In this document: one piece after another, positions 27,291-36,847 of the stretch
Layout of the letters: each line of letters starts with the position of its first letter
How positions within the stretch are numbered: the first letter of the stretch is position 1
Program-made: the position numbers and the translations under genes
The notes under the pieces: model-generated
The model's database searches: none
Seen by the model: only the letters and a program-made list of their open reading frames with translations
Told to the model about the DNA's origin: nothing
NCBI RefSeq assembly: GCF_014200505.1
Contig: NZ_JACHBX010000001.1
Location: forward strand, 1,984,001-2,048,000
DNA length: 64,000 bases
DNA from: Massilia aurea
Lineage (GTDB): Bacteria; Pseudomonadota; Gammaproteobacteria; Burkholderiales; Burkholderiaceae_D
Direction: 5' to 3'

Positions 27291-27662
27291 ATGAAACATC
27301 TTGCTGTCGCCGCTGCCCTCATCCTGTGTTCCGCTCAAACCGTTGCATGCTCCTTGTCCGATGCGCTATCAACCCGTTATGGCATCTCGTTTTCAGGTTT
27401 TAAAACGCCGATTCCGGCAGCGACAGCGCCGGACATGACCGATCCTGGATCATTCATCCGGGTTGCGGTCCGCGACAACAGCAAGGTGGCAGATGGCTTT
27501 CGCCACACGATCGTCATGAACACCAAAACAAAGACAGCGTGGGTCCTCCGCACTGGCGGTTTTGCCAGCGTGTATGACTGGTTCGGCCCGGTGGATGCGC
27601 AGCATGTCCCGCTGCAGAATTGCGGGTCGAACCACATGCCGGCGGACCTGCGCGCTTTATAA
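27291..27662 (+). CDS. small exported protein of unknown function
   Basis: This protein of 123 residues begins with a signal sequence (MKHLAVAAALILCSAQTVAC). The Cys could be a lipobox-like site, though the -3 position is Thr rather than Leu. The mature part has a strand-rich pattern (FIRVAVRDNSKVADGFRHTIVMNTKTKTAWVLRTGGFASVYDWFGPV). I do not recognise a family. It stands alone, between an AT-rich region and a strong hairpin placed at its stop codon. Confidence 0.6.
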   Translation: MKHLAVAAALILCSAQTVACSLSDALSTRYGISFSGFKTPIPAATAPDMTDPGSFIRVAVRDNSKVADGFRHTIVMNTKTKTAWVLRTGGFASVYDWFGPVDAQHVPLQNCGSNHMPADLRAL

Positions 27663-27698
27663 AAAAGATCCCCGCGCAGGCCAGGCCTGCGCGGGGAT
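27661..27698. terminator. strong intrinsic terminator between convergent genes
   Basis: Bases 27668-27698 form a near-perfect 15-bp GC-rich stem (ATCCCCGCGCAGG... with its complement). Read on the minus strand the stem is followed by TTTTTT, so it is a classical terminator for the DUF885 gene. It begins directly after the stop codon of the small exported-protein gene and may also protect that mRNA's 3' end. Confidence 0.85.
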
Positions 27699-27750
27699 GT
27701 CGTCATCTCACCGGCTCTACCAACAACGCGCTAACGCACTACGCCCGCCA

Positions 27751-29583
27751 TCACGCCTTCTTCTGCCCCGCAATCCAGTTGTCCACCAGATTACCCAGCA
27801 CATCCAGCGGCACCGACCCGGCGCCCAGCACCAGGTCATGGAACGCCGGCAGCGAGAACTTGTCGCCCAGTTCGGTCTGCGCCTTCTGGCGCAATTCCAG
27901 GATGCGTAGCATGCCAATCATGTAGGCATTGGCCTGGCCCGGCCAAACGATGTAGCGCTCGGTTTCCTGCACACCCATGCCGTAGTCGATCGCCTGCTGG
28001 CGCGTCCAGTTCTTGGTGTGCAGGCCGGTGTCGGCCACCAGGCGGCGGGCGCGGAACAGTTCCGACCCCAGCGCGCCGAGCAGGCCGGGCACGTCGCCTT
28101 CATACCAGCCCTGCTCCACCGCCAGGCGCTCGGTGTACAGCGCCCAGCCTTCCGAGTGCGCGCTGCCGCCGCTGAAGATGCGCTGGCTGCGGAACTTCGG
28201 CAGATCCTTCATCTCCTGCTGGATCGCGAGCTGGAAGTGGTGGCCCGGCACGGCCTCGTGGTACGACAGGCTGCGCATGCGGATCATCGGGAACGTCGGG
28301 CCGACCAGTGGCACCCAGAAGATGCCAGGGCGCGTGCCATCCGGCGCCGGCATGCTGTAGTGGGCGGCGGCCGACGGCTCCGTCATCGGCGGAACGCGGC
28401 GCACGTCTACCGGTGCGCGTGGCTTGAGGTTGAACAGCGGCGCGCTACGACGCTCGGCGTCGCGCACCATCTCGTTGTAGCTGGCGATGATGCCCGGGCG
28501 CGGATCGCCCTCGCCTTTCGGCTGGAAGCGCGCGTCGAGCTGCTTCATGCGCGCTTCGATGCCACCCTCGCTCAGACCCAGCGACCGCAAATGCTTGTCC
28601 ATCTCCGCCTCGATGCGCGCCACTTCGCGCAAGCCGATCGTGTGGATCTGGTCGGCGGTGAGCTTGGTGCTGGTGAAGTTTTCCAATGCGCGCGCATACG
28701 CGGCGGCGCCGTTCGGCAGGCGCGAGATGCCGGCCACGTCGGTGGTCGCCGGATGGATCTCGGCCATGAAGGCCTGCACGCGCGCATAGGCCGGGCGCAC
28801 CTTCGTCTCGACGATGCGGGTAGCGCGGGCGATGGCGGCGCTGCGCGCTTCCGGGGTCAGGTCCTTCAGCTCGGCGCTGCGCTCGGTCAGCGACGTCACG
28901 AAGACGTTCTCGGCCGCCGAGGGCTTGAGGAAGTGGTCGACCTGGAATTGCGCGCGCTCGAGGATAAAGCGCGGCGGGATCAGCTTCTTGGCCGCGGCGC
29001 CTCGTGCGCGCACCAGCGCTTCGTCCATGCGCGTGCCCACCTGGTCCAGGCGCGCCAGGTAGCTGTCGACGTCCTGCTTGTTGCGCATCGGGTGCGTGTT
29101 GGTCATGAAGTTGACCAGACCATTCTGCACGCCGCTGAACTGCGAGAACACGAAGTTGTAGTCTTCGAACGGCTCGTTGGCGATCACGTTGTCCAGCGAC
29201 CAGCGCATGACGGATGCCGAGATCTTCTGGGTCGCATCCAGCGGGGCATTCTTGAAGCCATCCAGGCGCTTGAGGCCTTCGCGGGCCAGCGCCACGGCTT
29301 TCTGGCGATGCGCGGCGGTCAGCGGCGTCAGTTCGCGATCCAGGCGCGCCTGCTCGGCGCCGCTGAAGTACTGGGTCGACGTGGCCGTCTGTGGCGACAG
29401 GCGCACCCAGTCTTCGGCGAAGCGGTCGGCCCAGACGTTGAACGCGGCGTCCGGTTTGCTCGCGCTGGCCTGCACGACGGGCGCCGGCGCGGCTGCTGCC
29501 GGCAAGGCCACCCCGGCAAGCATGGCGGGAACGAACAGGGCGGCGATGAGGGCGCGCGTGCTGCGCTGGCGGGTCAATGGCAT
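27751..29583 (-). CDS. exported DUF885 protein (probable zinc metallopeptidase-like)
   Basis: This 610-residue protein has a signal peptide ending ALPAAAA. A mostly helical DUF885 domain follows. Near residue 440 it holds the metalloprotease-like YHEAVPGHHFQLA (HExxxGHH), and SEGWALYTERL lies about 45 residues later, resembling a gluzincin-type zinc site. The enzymatic role of DUF885 is not settled; peptidase activity is inferred. A promoter with TTGTCG and TTAGAT at 17-base spacing lies upstream, and a strong terminator follows, so it is monocistronic. Confidence 0.88.
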   Translation of the reverse strand: MPLTRQRSTRALIAALFVPAMLAGVALPAAAAPAPVVQASASKPDAAFNVWADRFAEDWVRLSPQTATSTQYFSGAEQARLDRELTPLTAAHRQKAVALAREGLKRLDGFKNAPLDATQKISASVMRWSLDNVIANEPFEDYNFVFSQFSGVQNGLVNFMTNTHPMRNKQDVDSYLARLDQVGTRMDEALVRARGAAAKKLIPPRFILERAQFQVDHFLKPSAAENVFVTSLTERSAELKDLTPEARSAAIARATRIVETKVRPAYARVQAFMAEIHPATTDVAGISRLPNGAAAYARALENFTSTKLTADQIHTIGLREVARIEAEMDKHLRSLGLSEGGIEARMKQLDARFQPKGEGDPRPGIIASYNEMVRDAERRSAPLFNLKPRAPVDVRRVPPMTEPSAAAHYSMPAPDGTRPGIFWVPLVGPTFPMIRMRSLSYHEAVPGHHFQLAIQQEMKDLPKFRSQRIFSGGSAHSEGWALYTERLAVEQGWYEGDVPGLLGALGSELFRARRLVADTGLHTKNWTRQQAIDYGMGVQETERYIVWPGQANAYMIGMLRILELRQKAQTELGDKFSLPAFHDLVLGAGSVPLDVLGNLVDNWIAGQKKA

Positions 29584-29647
29584 GTCGTGGGCTTCCTTGT
29601 GATTGTCTGTCGGCGGCGGTGACGGTGGCTGCTTTTTGCCGTGAAGA

Positions 29648-29676
29648 ATCTAACATGGAAGTAAACAAATCGACAA
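29648..29676 (-). promoter_or_regulatory. sigma-70 type promoter of the DUF885 gene
   Basis: On the minus strand TTGTCG (29676-29671) and TTAGAT (29653-29648) are spaced by 17 bases. They lie about 65 bases upstream of the start codon. Confidence 0.5.
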
Positions 29677-29728
29677 CATGGGTGTTGCAGTGCGGCGTAA
29701 GTACTGTGCTACCGACAATGAATCTCAA

Positions 29729-30094
29729 TCAATCCGTATAGCCACGCGCCGCCGTCAACATCTGGTCCTTGAAGATGCTCTCACCGCAGTAACACAGCAG
29801 CGCAGCTGCGATGCAGGCCAGCACCTTCCAACCCAGCAGCAGGCTGCCGATGCACACGACGGCCGCGCCGATGGCCAGGCGAATCGCGAAGGTGCGGCGG
29901 GTCATGCCAAAGACAAGGCGGCTGCGCGGGCGCGTGTGCAGGAACACGACGAACATCAGCCAATAGCCGATCGCGTAGACGAAATACAGCAGCGCGCCGA
30001 TGCCCAGCGCGAAGCCGACACCGGGCACGCGAAAGGCCAGCAGCCCGCCAAGGCCAAGGGCCAGCCAGTACAACATGAGGTTCCGGTACTGCAC
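29729..30094 (-). CDS. small integral membrane protein
   Basis: This 121-residue protein has about four hydrophobic segments (residues ~7-22, 24-50, 66-88, 89-103), with charged loops HTRPRSRLVFGMTRRTF and a C-terminal KDQMLTAARGYTD. The start is GTG at 30094, preceded by GGGAG. No family is recognised; the composition is clearly that of a membrane protein. It is divergent from the ACR3-like transporter. Confidence 0.65.
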   Translation of the reverse strand: MQYRNLMLYWLALGLGGLLAFRVPGVGFALGIGALLYFVYAIGYWLMFVVFLHTRPRSRLVFGMTRRTFAIRLAIGAAVVCIGSLLLGWKVLACIAAALLCYCGESIFKDQMLTAARGYTD

Positions 30095-30165
30095 ATGCTC
30101 TCCCGATCAATCGACAGCGGCATCTTACAATACGCGCACAATTCATCCGACGAGGCGACACACCC

Positions 30166-31125
30166 ATGCAGGCACTGCGCGACAAGCTGGAACACCGGCA
30201 GATCGCCATCTACTTCGGCGCGGTCACGCTGGCCCTCATCGTGGCAGGCGCGATGCCGGCAACCTCCAGCTTGGCCCCCGTCATCAATCCGGCGCTGGCC
30301 TTCATGCTCTTCGTGACCTTTCTGCAGGTGCCGCTGGCGCAACTAGGCCGCGCCTTCACGCACCTGCGCTTCCTGGCCGCGCTCCTGGTCACCAACTTTC
30401 TGGTCATTCCCCTGCTGGTCGCGTGCCTGCTGCCGCTGGCGCCGGCCGATCCGCTCATCCGGCTTGGCGTGCTGCTCGTGCTGCTCGCGCCCTGCATCGA
30501 CTACGTCGTCACATTCTCGCACCTGGGCCGCGCCGATGCGCGCGCCATGCTGGCCGCAACACCCGTGTTGCTGGTGGCGCAGATGGTGCTGCTGCCGGTC
30601 TACCTGCGCATCCTGCTGGGCGACGCAGCCGCTTCTCTGATCCAGCCGGCGCCATTCATCGACGCCTTCGTCTGGCTGATCGCCGCGCCGCTGGTACTGG
30701 CGGGCGCGGTTCAGTATTGGGCAGCACGCACGCGCGCTGGTGCGCAGGCCGCCGCGGTGCTTGGCGTGCTACCGGTGCCGGCCACGGCGCTCGTGCTGTT
30801 CGTCGTGGTAGCGTCCGTGCTGCCGCAACTGGGCCAGGCGCGCGCAGCCGCGCTGGCTGTCATTCCCGTCTACATTGCCTTCGCGGTGCTGGCGCCGCTG
30901 GCCGGCTGGTTTGTCGCGCGTTTGTTCCGGCTGGCGGTGCCCGCCGCGCGCGCCGTCGCTTTCAGCGGCGCCACGCGCAACTCGCTCGTGATCCTGCCGC
31001 TGGCGCTTGCCGTGCCGGGCGCGCTGCCGCTGCTGCCGGCGATCATCGTGACGCAGACGCTGGTCGAGCTGATCGCCGAACTGGTCTACGTGCGCGCCAC
31101 CGCACGCCTGGGCGGCGGCGAATGA
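30166..31125 (+). CDS. ACR3/bile acid:sodium symporter-type membrane transporter
   Basis: This 319-residue inner-membrane protein has about ten hydrophobic segments. The sequence LVLLAPCIDYVVTFSHLGRADARAML resembles the conserved Cys-containing helix of ACR3 arsenite exporters, and AFSGATRNSLVILPLALAVP matches the second conserved segment of the family. Arsenite or a related oxyanion/organic anion may be the substrate. No arsR or arsC lies nearby, so arsenic resistance is uncertain. It is probably monocistronic. Confidence 0.78.
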   Translation: MQALRDKLEHRQIAIYFGAVTLALIVAGAMPATSSLAPVINPALAFMLFVTFLQVPLAQLGRAFTHLRFLAALLVTNFLVIPLLVACLLPLAPADPLIRLGVLLVLLAPCIDYVVTFSHLGRADARAMLAATPVLLVAQMVLLPVYLRILLGDAAASLIQPAPFIDAFVWLIAAPLVLAGAVQYWAARTRAGAQAAAVLGVLPVPATALVLFVVVASVLPQLGQARAAALAVIPVYIAFAVLAPLAGWFVARLFRLAVPAARAVAFSGATRNSLVILPLALAVPGALPLLPAIIVTQTLVELIAELVYVRATARLGGGE

Positions 31126-31228
31126 CGCTTGGGCCAGCGCAGACCCTGGTGCGGCGTCTTGGCTTGAGCTGCCCGGCATCAAGGATGATCCATCGGCGCA
31201 TGCCCATGATGTTTCCACCTGGAAATCA

Positions 31229-31723
31229 ATGGAGACTGCCGTGGAAACCGTTCTTGAGGAAGCAACCGACGCGCCCCCGACGACACCCAGCAAAGCGTGC
31301 ACGCTCGACGCCAGCCTGCCGCTATGGAATCCGCGCGCGGCGACGTATCTGAGCGTACTGCTCTCGCCTGCCTTCAGCGCCTACATCCACATGTGCAACT
31401 GGACGACGCTGGGTGAAGACGACCAGTCTCTGGAAGCGCGGGCCTGGTGCTGCATGCTGCTCGGTTACTTCGTCGCGTTTGGCGTGCTGCTCGGCGTAAG
31501 CGACATCGTCGGGCGCAATCTGGCGCCGCCCGTCTCGGCGACGATCGGCCTGCTGGCCGGCTGGCATGTCTGGGGCGGCCGCGCGCAGGAACGCTATGTC
31601 GCGGTCATCACGGGCGGCGCCTACACGCGCCGCCCGTGGTATGGCGTCATCCTGGCGGCGCTGGGCGTGCTGGCGGTGCTGGTCGTGATGGTGGCGGTCG
31701 TGGTGCGCGTCGTGCGGGGCTGA
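31229..31723 (+). CDS. hypothetical membrane protein
   Basis: This 164-residue protein has an acidic, Thr/Pro-rich N-terminus of 35 residues. Three membrane segments follow (around residues 40-55, 73-92 and 138-162). Conserved-looking motifs are LWNPRAATYLSVLLSPAFSAYIHMCNWTTLGE and WYGVILAALG. Function is unknown. A perfect inverted repeat, TTTCCA-CC-TGGAAA (31212-31225), covers the region just before the start codon and could affect translation. The 3' end is eight bases from the convergent hemN stop. Confidence 0.65.
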   Translation: METAVETVLEEATDAPPTTPSKACTLDASLPLWNPRAATYLSVLLSPAFSAYIHMCNWTTLGEDDQSLEARAWCCMLLGYFVAFGVLLGVSDIVGRNLAPPVSATIGLLAGWHVWGGRAQERYVAVITGGAYTRRPWYGVILAALGVLAVLVVMVAVVVRVVRG

Positions 31724-31731
31724 TGCCGCGC

Positions 31732-33165
31732 CTAGATCGTGCGCGAAAAGCGCGGCCCACCGGCTTGCTGGCCAAGGTAGCGATCGAACACCATGCACAG
31801 GTTGCGGATCAACAGGCGCCCCTTGGGCGTGACGCTGATCCAGGCGTCGTCCACCTGCACCAGGCCATCGGCCTGCAGCGCGCGCAGTGCCGCCAGCTCG
31901 GCCGCGAAGTGGTCGGCGAACACGATCGGAAATGCCTGCTCGATGGCGCCGATCGACAACTCGAACTGGCACATCAGCTTCTGAATGATCGCGCGGCGCA
32001 GCAGGTCGTCCATGCCAAGACGGATGCCGCGCTGGAGCGGCAGCGTGCCGGCATCGATCAGCGCGTAGTAGTCCTCGAGCGTCTTGGCGTTCTGGCTGTA
32101 GGTCGCGCCCACGGCGCCGATGCTTGACACCCCGCACGCGACCAGGTCGGCATCGGCATGCGTGGAATAGCCCTGGAAATTGCGGTGCAGCCGGCCCTGG
32201 CGCTGGGCCACGGCGAGGTCGTCGCCCGGCTTGGCGAAATGGTCCATCCCGATATACACATAACCCGCCGCGCCCAGGCGCTCGATGCACAGCTGGATCA
32301 TGGCGAGCTTGGTGTCGGCGCTCGGCATGTCGGCTTCCAGGATGCGGCGCTGCGGCTTGAACAGGTGTGGCATGTGGGCATAGTGGTAGACCGAGATGCG
32401 GTCCGGGCTGGCCTGGATGACCTTCTCGAGCGTCTGCGCCATGCTGACCAGCGTCTGCTTCGGCAAGCCGTAGATCAGGTCGATGCTCACCGAGCGGAAA
32501 CCGGCAGCGCGCGCGGCGTCGATGATGGCCACGGTCTCGGCTTCGGGCTGGACGCGGTTTACGGCGCGCTGCACGTCCGGATCGAAATCCTGCACGCCCA
32601 GGCTGATGCGATTGAACCCCTGCTGGCGCAGGCTGTGCACGCGCTCGGGCGACACGGTGCGCGGATCCACCTCGATCCCGTACTCGCCAAGCGCATCCGG
32701 CGCGAACCGGAAGCTGGCCTGCAGATGCGCCATCAGGTCGTCCATTTCGGCGTCGAGCAGAAAGGTCGGCGTGCCGCCACCGAAGTGCAGTTGTTCGACC
32801 TCGTTCATGCCGGCAAACAGCTGGCTTTGCATCGTGATTTCGCGCTTGAGGTAATCGAGGTACGTCGCCGCTCGCTCGTGTTTGCGCGTGACGATCTTGT
32901 TGCAGGCGCAGTAATAGCAGACCGTGTCGCAAAACGGAATGTGCACGTACAGCGACAGCGGGCGCCCGCCGCGCTGGCGCCGCGCTGCGACGGCTTCCAG
33001 ATAGTCGCCGGGGCCGAAGTCGGCGCCGAAGCGGTCGGCAGTGGGATACGAGGTGTAGCGCGGCCCCGACTTGCCCAGGCGAACCAGCAAGGCGCCATCG
33101 AACTGGGCGGCAGGAAAGACGATGGCGGAACGTACCGCAGGAGGGATTTCGGCGTGACCCGGCAT
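31732..33165 (-). CDS. hemN: oxygen-independent coproporphyrinogen III oxidase
   Basis: This 477-residue radical SAM enzyme decarboxylates coproporphyrinogen III to protoporphyrinogen IX when oxygen is absent, in haem synthesis. The iron-sulfur ligands are Cys79, Cys83 and Cys86, with Cys88 (CDTVCYYCAC), as in E. coli HemN. LHFGGGTPTF and EYGIEVDPRTVSPERV are also family hallmarks. The start at 33165 has GGAG nine bases upstream; a TTG six codons earlier is possible. It follows the Aer-like receptor by 79 bases on the same strand, so it may also be driven from the FNR-controlled promoter at 34.9 kb. Confidence 0.95.
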   Translation of the reverse strand: MPGHAEIPPAVRSAIVFPAAQFDGALLVRLGKSGPRYTSYPTADRFGADFGPGDYLEAVAARRQRGGRPLSLYVHIPFCDTVCYYCACNKIVTRKHERAATYLDYLKREITMQSQLFAGMNEVEQLHFGGGTPTFLLDAEMDDLMAHLQASFRFAPDALGEYGIEVDPRTVSPERVHSLRQQGFNRISLGVQDFDPDVQRAVNRVQPEAETVAIIDAARAAGFRSVSIDLIYGLPKQTLVSMAQTLEKVIQASPDRISVYHYAHMPHLFKPQRRILEADMPSADTKLAMIQLCIERLGAAGYVYIGMDHFAKPGDDLAVAQRQGRLHRNFQGYSTHADADLVACGVSSIGAVGATYSQNAKTLEDYYALIDAGTLPLQRGIRLGMDDLLRRAIIQKLMCQFELSIGAIEQAFPIVFADHFAAELAALRALQADGLVQVDDAWISVTPKGRLLIRNLCMVFDRYLGQQAGGPRFSRTI

Positions 33166-33244
33166 GATGAACAACTCCAGCAAAAGATTTCAGCCAACTG
33201 CGGCAATGACCGCGCGGCAGAAGGCAACGCGGTTTGAACAGCGG

Positions 33245-34879
33245 TCAGCTTATTGAGCCATGCGGGATGAATCCATGCGGTGCATCAAACGCGGCCGAGT
33301 CGGCTGTCTTTGCCCTCGCCGTACTACGGAATTTGAAGACCGACAGCGCCAGCGACAGGCGCGCCGCCTCATCGGCCACGTTGCCCGACGCCGCCGCCGA
33401 TTCCTCGACCTGGGCCGCGTTGCGCCGCGTGATTGCGTCGAGTTCCACCATGGCCGCATTCACGCCATCGATTTCCAGCGCCTGCTCGCGGCTCGCGGCC
33501 GTGATCGCACTCATGATCGCGGCCGCGTCGGCCACCTTGCCCACCACGTCGCGCATCGTCTGGCCGGCGGCGCCCACCAGCTGCCCGCCCTGGCCCACAT
33601 GGGCCCGTGACGCTTCGATCAGTCCCGTGATTTCACGGGCGGCGCCGGCCGTGCGCTGGGCCAGGCTGCGCACCTCGCCGGCCACGACCGCAAAACCCCG
33701 GCCCTGCTCGCCGGCGCGGGCCGCTTCCACGGCGGCATTCAGCGCCAGCAGATTGGTCTGGAACGCAATGCCATCGATCAGGCCGATGATGTCGCCGATC
33801 CGGTTCGACGAGGCGCTGATTTCCTGCATCGTCGCGCCGACCCGCTCGACGGCCTGGCCGCCATGCCCGGCGACGGTGGTCGCGGCCAGCACCATGCCAT
33901 CGGCGCGCACGGCGCTGTCCGTGTTGCGGCTCGCCGCCTCGGCAATCGTCCCCAGGCTGCCTGCGGTCTGTTCCAGGCTCGCGGCCTGCGCTTCGGTGCG
34001 GCTGGCCAGGTCGGCATTGCCGGCAGCGATCGCGCGGGTGGCGTGCTCGATCGAGCTGACGTTGTCACGGACGTCGCCGATGATTGCCGTCAGGTTGACG
34101 GTCAACTGGCGCAGCGCCAGTTGCAGGCGGCCCATCTCGCCGCTGCCGGCCGCCGATGCAGGCGCCGGATGCGACAGATCGCCGCCGGCCAGTGCATTGA
34201 CGGTCGCGATCGCATCGTGCAGTGGCCGCACGATGCTGCATTGCAGCCCGTACCAGGCCGCGAGCGTCGCCAGCGCGCCAACGCCGGCGGCCGCGCGCCA
34301 GACGCCGTCCCCGGCCGCCAGGCCCAGCGCCGCCAGCAGCAGCGTCTGGCCGCCCATCAGCCAGCCGAGCCGCTGACCGAGCGGCGCATCGCGCAGCAGT
34401 CGCAGCAGACGATCGGGCGCCAAGCCGGTACGCACGACGCGCCCGTGCACGATGGCCAATCCACGCGCTTCGTTGTCGGTGAACTTGCGGTACAGCGCGC
34501 TGGCGGTCTCGACCTGTTCGCGCGTGGGCGCGGTGCGCACCGACATATAGCCTGTTATCTGGCCACGTTCGCGGATCGGCGCCACATTGGCCACCACCCA
34601 GTAAAAGTCGCCGTTCTTGCAGCGGTTCTTGACCAGGCCGGTCCACGGCTCGCCGCCCTGCAGCGTGCGCCACATATCGGCAAAGGCCTCGGGCGGCATG
34701 GCCGGATGACGCACCAGATTGTGGGCCTTGCCCAGGAGTTCGACTTCAGAAAAGCCGCTGACCTCGATAAACGTCGGATTCACATAGGTGATGCGGCCCT
34801 TGGTATCGGTCTTCGAAACAATCGACTGGCCTGGTTGTATCCGGTATTCGGTCGTGGTGACGGGCTGGTTGTGACGCAC
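33245..34879 (-). CDS. Aer-like PAS methyl-accepting chemotaxis protein
   Basis: The 544-residue receptor starts with GTG at 34879, behind AAGGAGA. Residues ~8-115 form a PAS domain ([46 protein letters not shown]) very like that of the receptor at 24080, so a flavin-based redox or oxygen sensor is likely. A hydrophobic hairpin region (about 165-205) follows, then a HAMP-like segment and a signalling domain with tip [37 protein letters not shown] perfect FNR box lies 65-78 bases upstream, so expression should rise when oxygen is low. The next gene on the strand is hemN. Confidence 0.9.
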   Translation of the reverse strand: MRHNQPVTTTEYRIQPGQSIVSKTDTKGRITYVNPTFIEVSGFSEVELLGKAHNLVRHPAMPPEAFADMWRTLQGGEPWTGLVKNRCKNGDFYWVVANVAPIRERGQITGYMSVRTAPTREQVETASALYRKFTDNEARGLAIVHGRVVRTGLAPDRLLRLLRDAPLGQRLGWLMGGQTLLLAALGLAAGDGVWRAAAGVGALATLAAWYGLQCSIVRPLHDAIATVNALAGGDLSHPAPASAAGSGEMGRLQLALRQLTVNLTAIIGDVRDNVSSIEHATRAIAAGNADLASRTEAQAASLEQTAGSLGTIAEAASRNTDSAVRADGMVLAATTVAGHGGQAVERVGATMQEISASSNRIGDIIGLIDGIAFQTNLLALNAAVEAARAGEQGRGFAVVAGEVRSLAQRTAGAAREITGLIEASRAHVGQGGQLVGAAGQTMRDVVGKVADAAAIMSAITAASREQALEIDGVNAAMVELDAITRRNAAQVEESAAASGNVADEAARLSLALSVFKFRSTARAKTADSAAFDAPHGFIPHGSIS

Positions 34880-34943
34880 TGCGCTCTCCTTGAGTTTCCT
34901 TAATGCAATATTCAGATTGTACGGACGACTTTCTGAAAAAAAT

Positions 34944-34957
34944 TTGATCTGGATCAA
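34944..34957. promoter_or_regulatory. perfect FNR box TTGATCTGGATCAA
   Basis: TTGAT-CTGG-ATCAA matches the FNR consensus at all ten specified positions. On the minus strand a TACAAT -10 lies at 34921-34916, giving a predicted start at 34909. The centre of the box is then at -41.5, the classical class II activator position. The target is the Aer-like receptor and perhaps hemN. The divergent hydrolase gene at 35040 could also be affected. Confidence 0.85.
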
Positions 34958-35039
34958 AAATGGGCCGGTCAATCCCCTGTAGTGCGTGCGGCATCTTCGG
35001 CGGGGGCCAGGGTGTTGCTTTTCAGGATAAACTTTGCAA

Positions 35040-36269
35040 ATGGATAATCTGACCCACTCCCTCGTCGGCCTGGCCCTTGGCGAACTCGTCGACCGCGCCC
35101 TGCCTGCCCACCCCGATCCGCAGCGCGGGCGCACCCGTCGCCGCGTCCTGCTGGCCACCGGCGCGCTCGCCAGCAACTTCCCCGACCTGGATCTGGTGCT
35201 CACGCCGCTGCTGGCCCCGCCGCTGGGCTATCTGCTGCACCACCGTGGGCACACGCACACGCTGCTGTTCGCGCTGCCGCAGATCGCCCTGCTGCTGGGA
35301 CTGATGTGGCTGCTGTGGCCGGGCGCGCGGCGGCTCATGCAGGGCGACCGGACGGCGCGCAACGCGATCCTTGCCACGGCCGCGCTGGGCATGGTGCTGC
35401 ACCTGTCACTCGACTTTTTGAACGTGTACGGGGTGCACCCGTTCTATCCGCTCGATGCGCGCTGGCTGTATGGCGACATCGTGTTCATCGTCGAACCCGT
35501 GTTCTGGACTGCCCTGGGCGTGGCGCTGGCGCTGCAGGTGCCGGGCCGCGTGCTGCGCTGGATGCTCACCGGCCTGATGCTCGCCGCGCCGGTGCTGTTT
35601 TTCGCGATGGGCTTCCTGCAGTGGGGCTCTCTCGTTGGCTTGCTGCTGCTGGCCGGTGTGGTCGCGCTGGCGTCGCGCAGGGCTGGCGCCGCCGGCCTCG
35701 TCACTGCCGTCGTCGCCTGCCTCGGTTTCATTGCCATCCAGGGTGTGGCCGGGCACCTGGCGCGCGAACAGATCCGCAGCGCACTGGCCCAGGTGGAACC
35801 GGGCAGCCGCGTGCTCGACATGCCGCTGTCGGCCTTCCCCTCCAACCCGCTGTGCTGGTCGTTCGCGACCGTGACCGAGAATGGCGGCGCTGGCAGTTAC
35901 GCGATCCGCCTTGGCGTGCTGAGCCTGGCGCCGGGCGTCACCGGGGTGGAGGCCTGCCCCGCCCGCTTTGGCGGCATGCCGGGCAGCGCGCCCGCCGAAT
36001 TCGCCTGGAAGTATCGCGAAGACGGCAACCTGGCCGGCTTGCGCGGCCTGCAGCGAGACAATTGCCAGTTCGACGCCTGGTTGCGTTTTGCGCGCGTGCC
36101 ATCGCTGATTGGCGGCAAGGCCACCGACATCCGCTTTTCTGCACCTGGCGAAGACAACTTCTCGACGCTGCCGTACGGGGCAATGGCCAGCCAGCCATGT
36201 CCGGCACCCGTTCCCCAGTGGGGACGGCCACGGGGCGACCTGCTCGGCGAGGGGCGGGATCGCCCCTGA
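35040..36269 (+). CDS. membrane-bound metal-dependent hydrolase (YdjM-like/DUF457 type)
   Basis: This 409-residue protein begins [19 protein letters not shown] and has [11 protein letters not shown] and [15 protein letters not shown]. The His/Asp residues are the hallmark of the inner-membrane YdjM-like metal-dependent hydrolases. Five or six membrane segments follow to about residue 245, then a soluble C-terminal domain of ~160 residues. The substrate is unknown. In E. coli ydjM is LexA-controlled; I see no LexA box here, but the FNR box at 34944 lies between this gene and the divergent receptor. Confidence 0.82.
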   Translation: MDNLTHSLVGLALGELVDRALPAHPDPQRGRTRRRVLLATGALASNFPDLDLVLTPLLAPPLGYLLHHRGHTHTLLFALPQIALLLGLMWLLWPGARRLMQGDRTARNAILATAALGMVLHLSLDFLNVYGVHPFYPLDARWLYGDIVFIVEPVFWTALGVALALQVPGRVLRWMLTGLMLAAPVLFFAMGFLQWGSLVGLLLLAGVVALASRRAGAAGLVTAVVACLGFIAIQGVAGHLAREQIRSALAQVEPGSRVLDMPLSAFPSNPLCWSFATVTENGGAGSYAIRLGVLSLAPGVTGVEACPARFGGMPGSAPAEFAWKYREDGNLAGLRGLQRDNCQFDAWLRFARVPSLIGGKATDIRFSAPGEDNFSTLPYGAMASQPCPAPVPQWGRPRGDLLGEGRDRP

Positions 36270-36358
36270 CCTCCCAGCCGGACCGGTCAGCAGTGCGCGC
36301 CTGAACATGGGAAAGGCGCGACACTGCTCCCGTCTACCCACATAACAAGGAAACAACA

Positions 36359-36754
36359 ATGACGACCGAACTGACTCTGCTGGCCTGGACCCTCGTGCTG
36401 GCCCTGGTCCAGATCATGCTGACGGCCAACCTGCGCACCGCCGAGACCGGCATCCAGTACAACGCCAGCGCCCGCGACGGCGAAGCCCCGCCACCGCGGC
36501 CCGTCACGGCGCGCCTGCAACGGGCGCAAGCCAATCTGTTCGAGACGCTGCCGCTGTTCATTGGCGCGGTCCTGATCGCCCATGTGTCGGGCAGCGAAGG
36601 CGACCTCACGCTGTGGGGCTGCTGGATGTATCTGATCGCGCGCATCGTCTACATCCCGTTGTATGCAGCCGGCATTCCGTACGTGCGCTCGCTCGTGTGG
36701 CTCGTGTCGCTGGCCGGCCTGGTCATGGTATTGGCAGCTGTGCTGACTGCTTGA
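36359..36754 (+). CDS. MAPEG family membrane protein
   Basis: This 131-residue protein has four membrane segments and the MAPEG signature TARLQRAQANLFETLPLFIGAVLIAHVSG, where the ANLFE segment is in the conserved loop. Eukaryotic relatives are glutathione transferases of lipid mediators; bacterial members are mostly uncharacterised. AAGGAAAC precedes the ATG. Its stop codon overlaps the FNR box serving the next gene. Confidence 0.88.
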   Translation: MTTELTLLAWTLVLALVQIMLTANLRTAETGIQYNASARDGEAPPPRPVTARLQRAQANLFETLPLFIGAVLIAHVSGSEGDLTLWGCWMYLIARIVYIPLYAAGIPYVRSLVWLVSLAGLVMVLAAVLTA

Positions 36755-36764
36755 CCTGCATCAA
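36751..36764. promoter_or_regulatory. FNR box TTGACCTGCATCAA upstream of the Usp gene
   Basis: TTGAC-CTGC-ATCAA fits the FNR/Anr consensus TTGA(T/C)-N4-ATCAA. TATGCT at 36796-36801 is a plausible -10. It would place the box centre near -50.5, about one helical turn further upstream than the classical position. The box overlaps the stop codon of the MAPEG gene. Confidence 0.7.
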
Positions 36765-36847
36765 ACGCGCGCCTGACATGGGCGCGCGCCGGGCGTATGC
36801 TTTTCGTGTCGTGCACCGTTGCACGCCCCATACGAACGGAGTCAACC

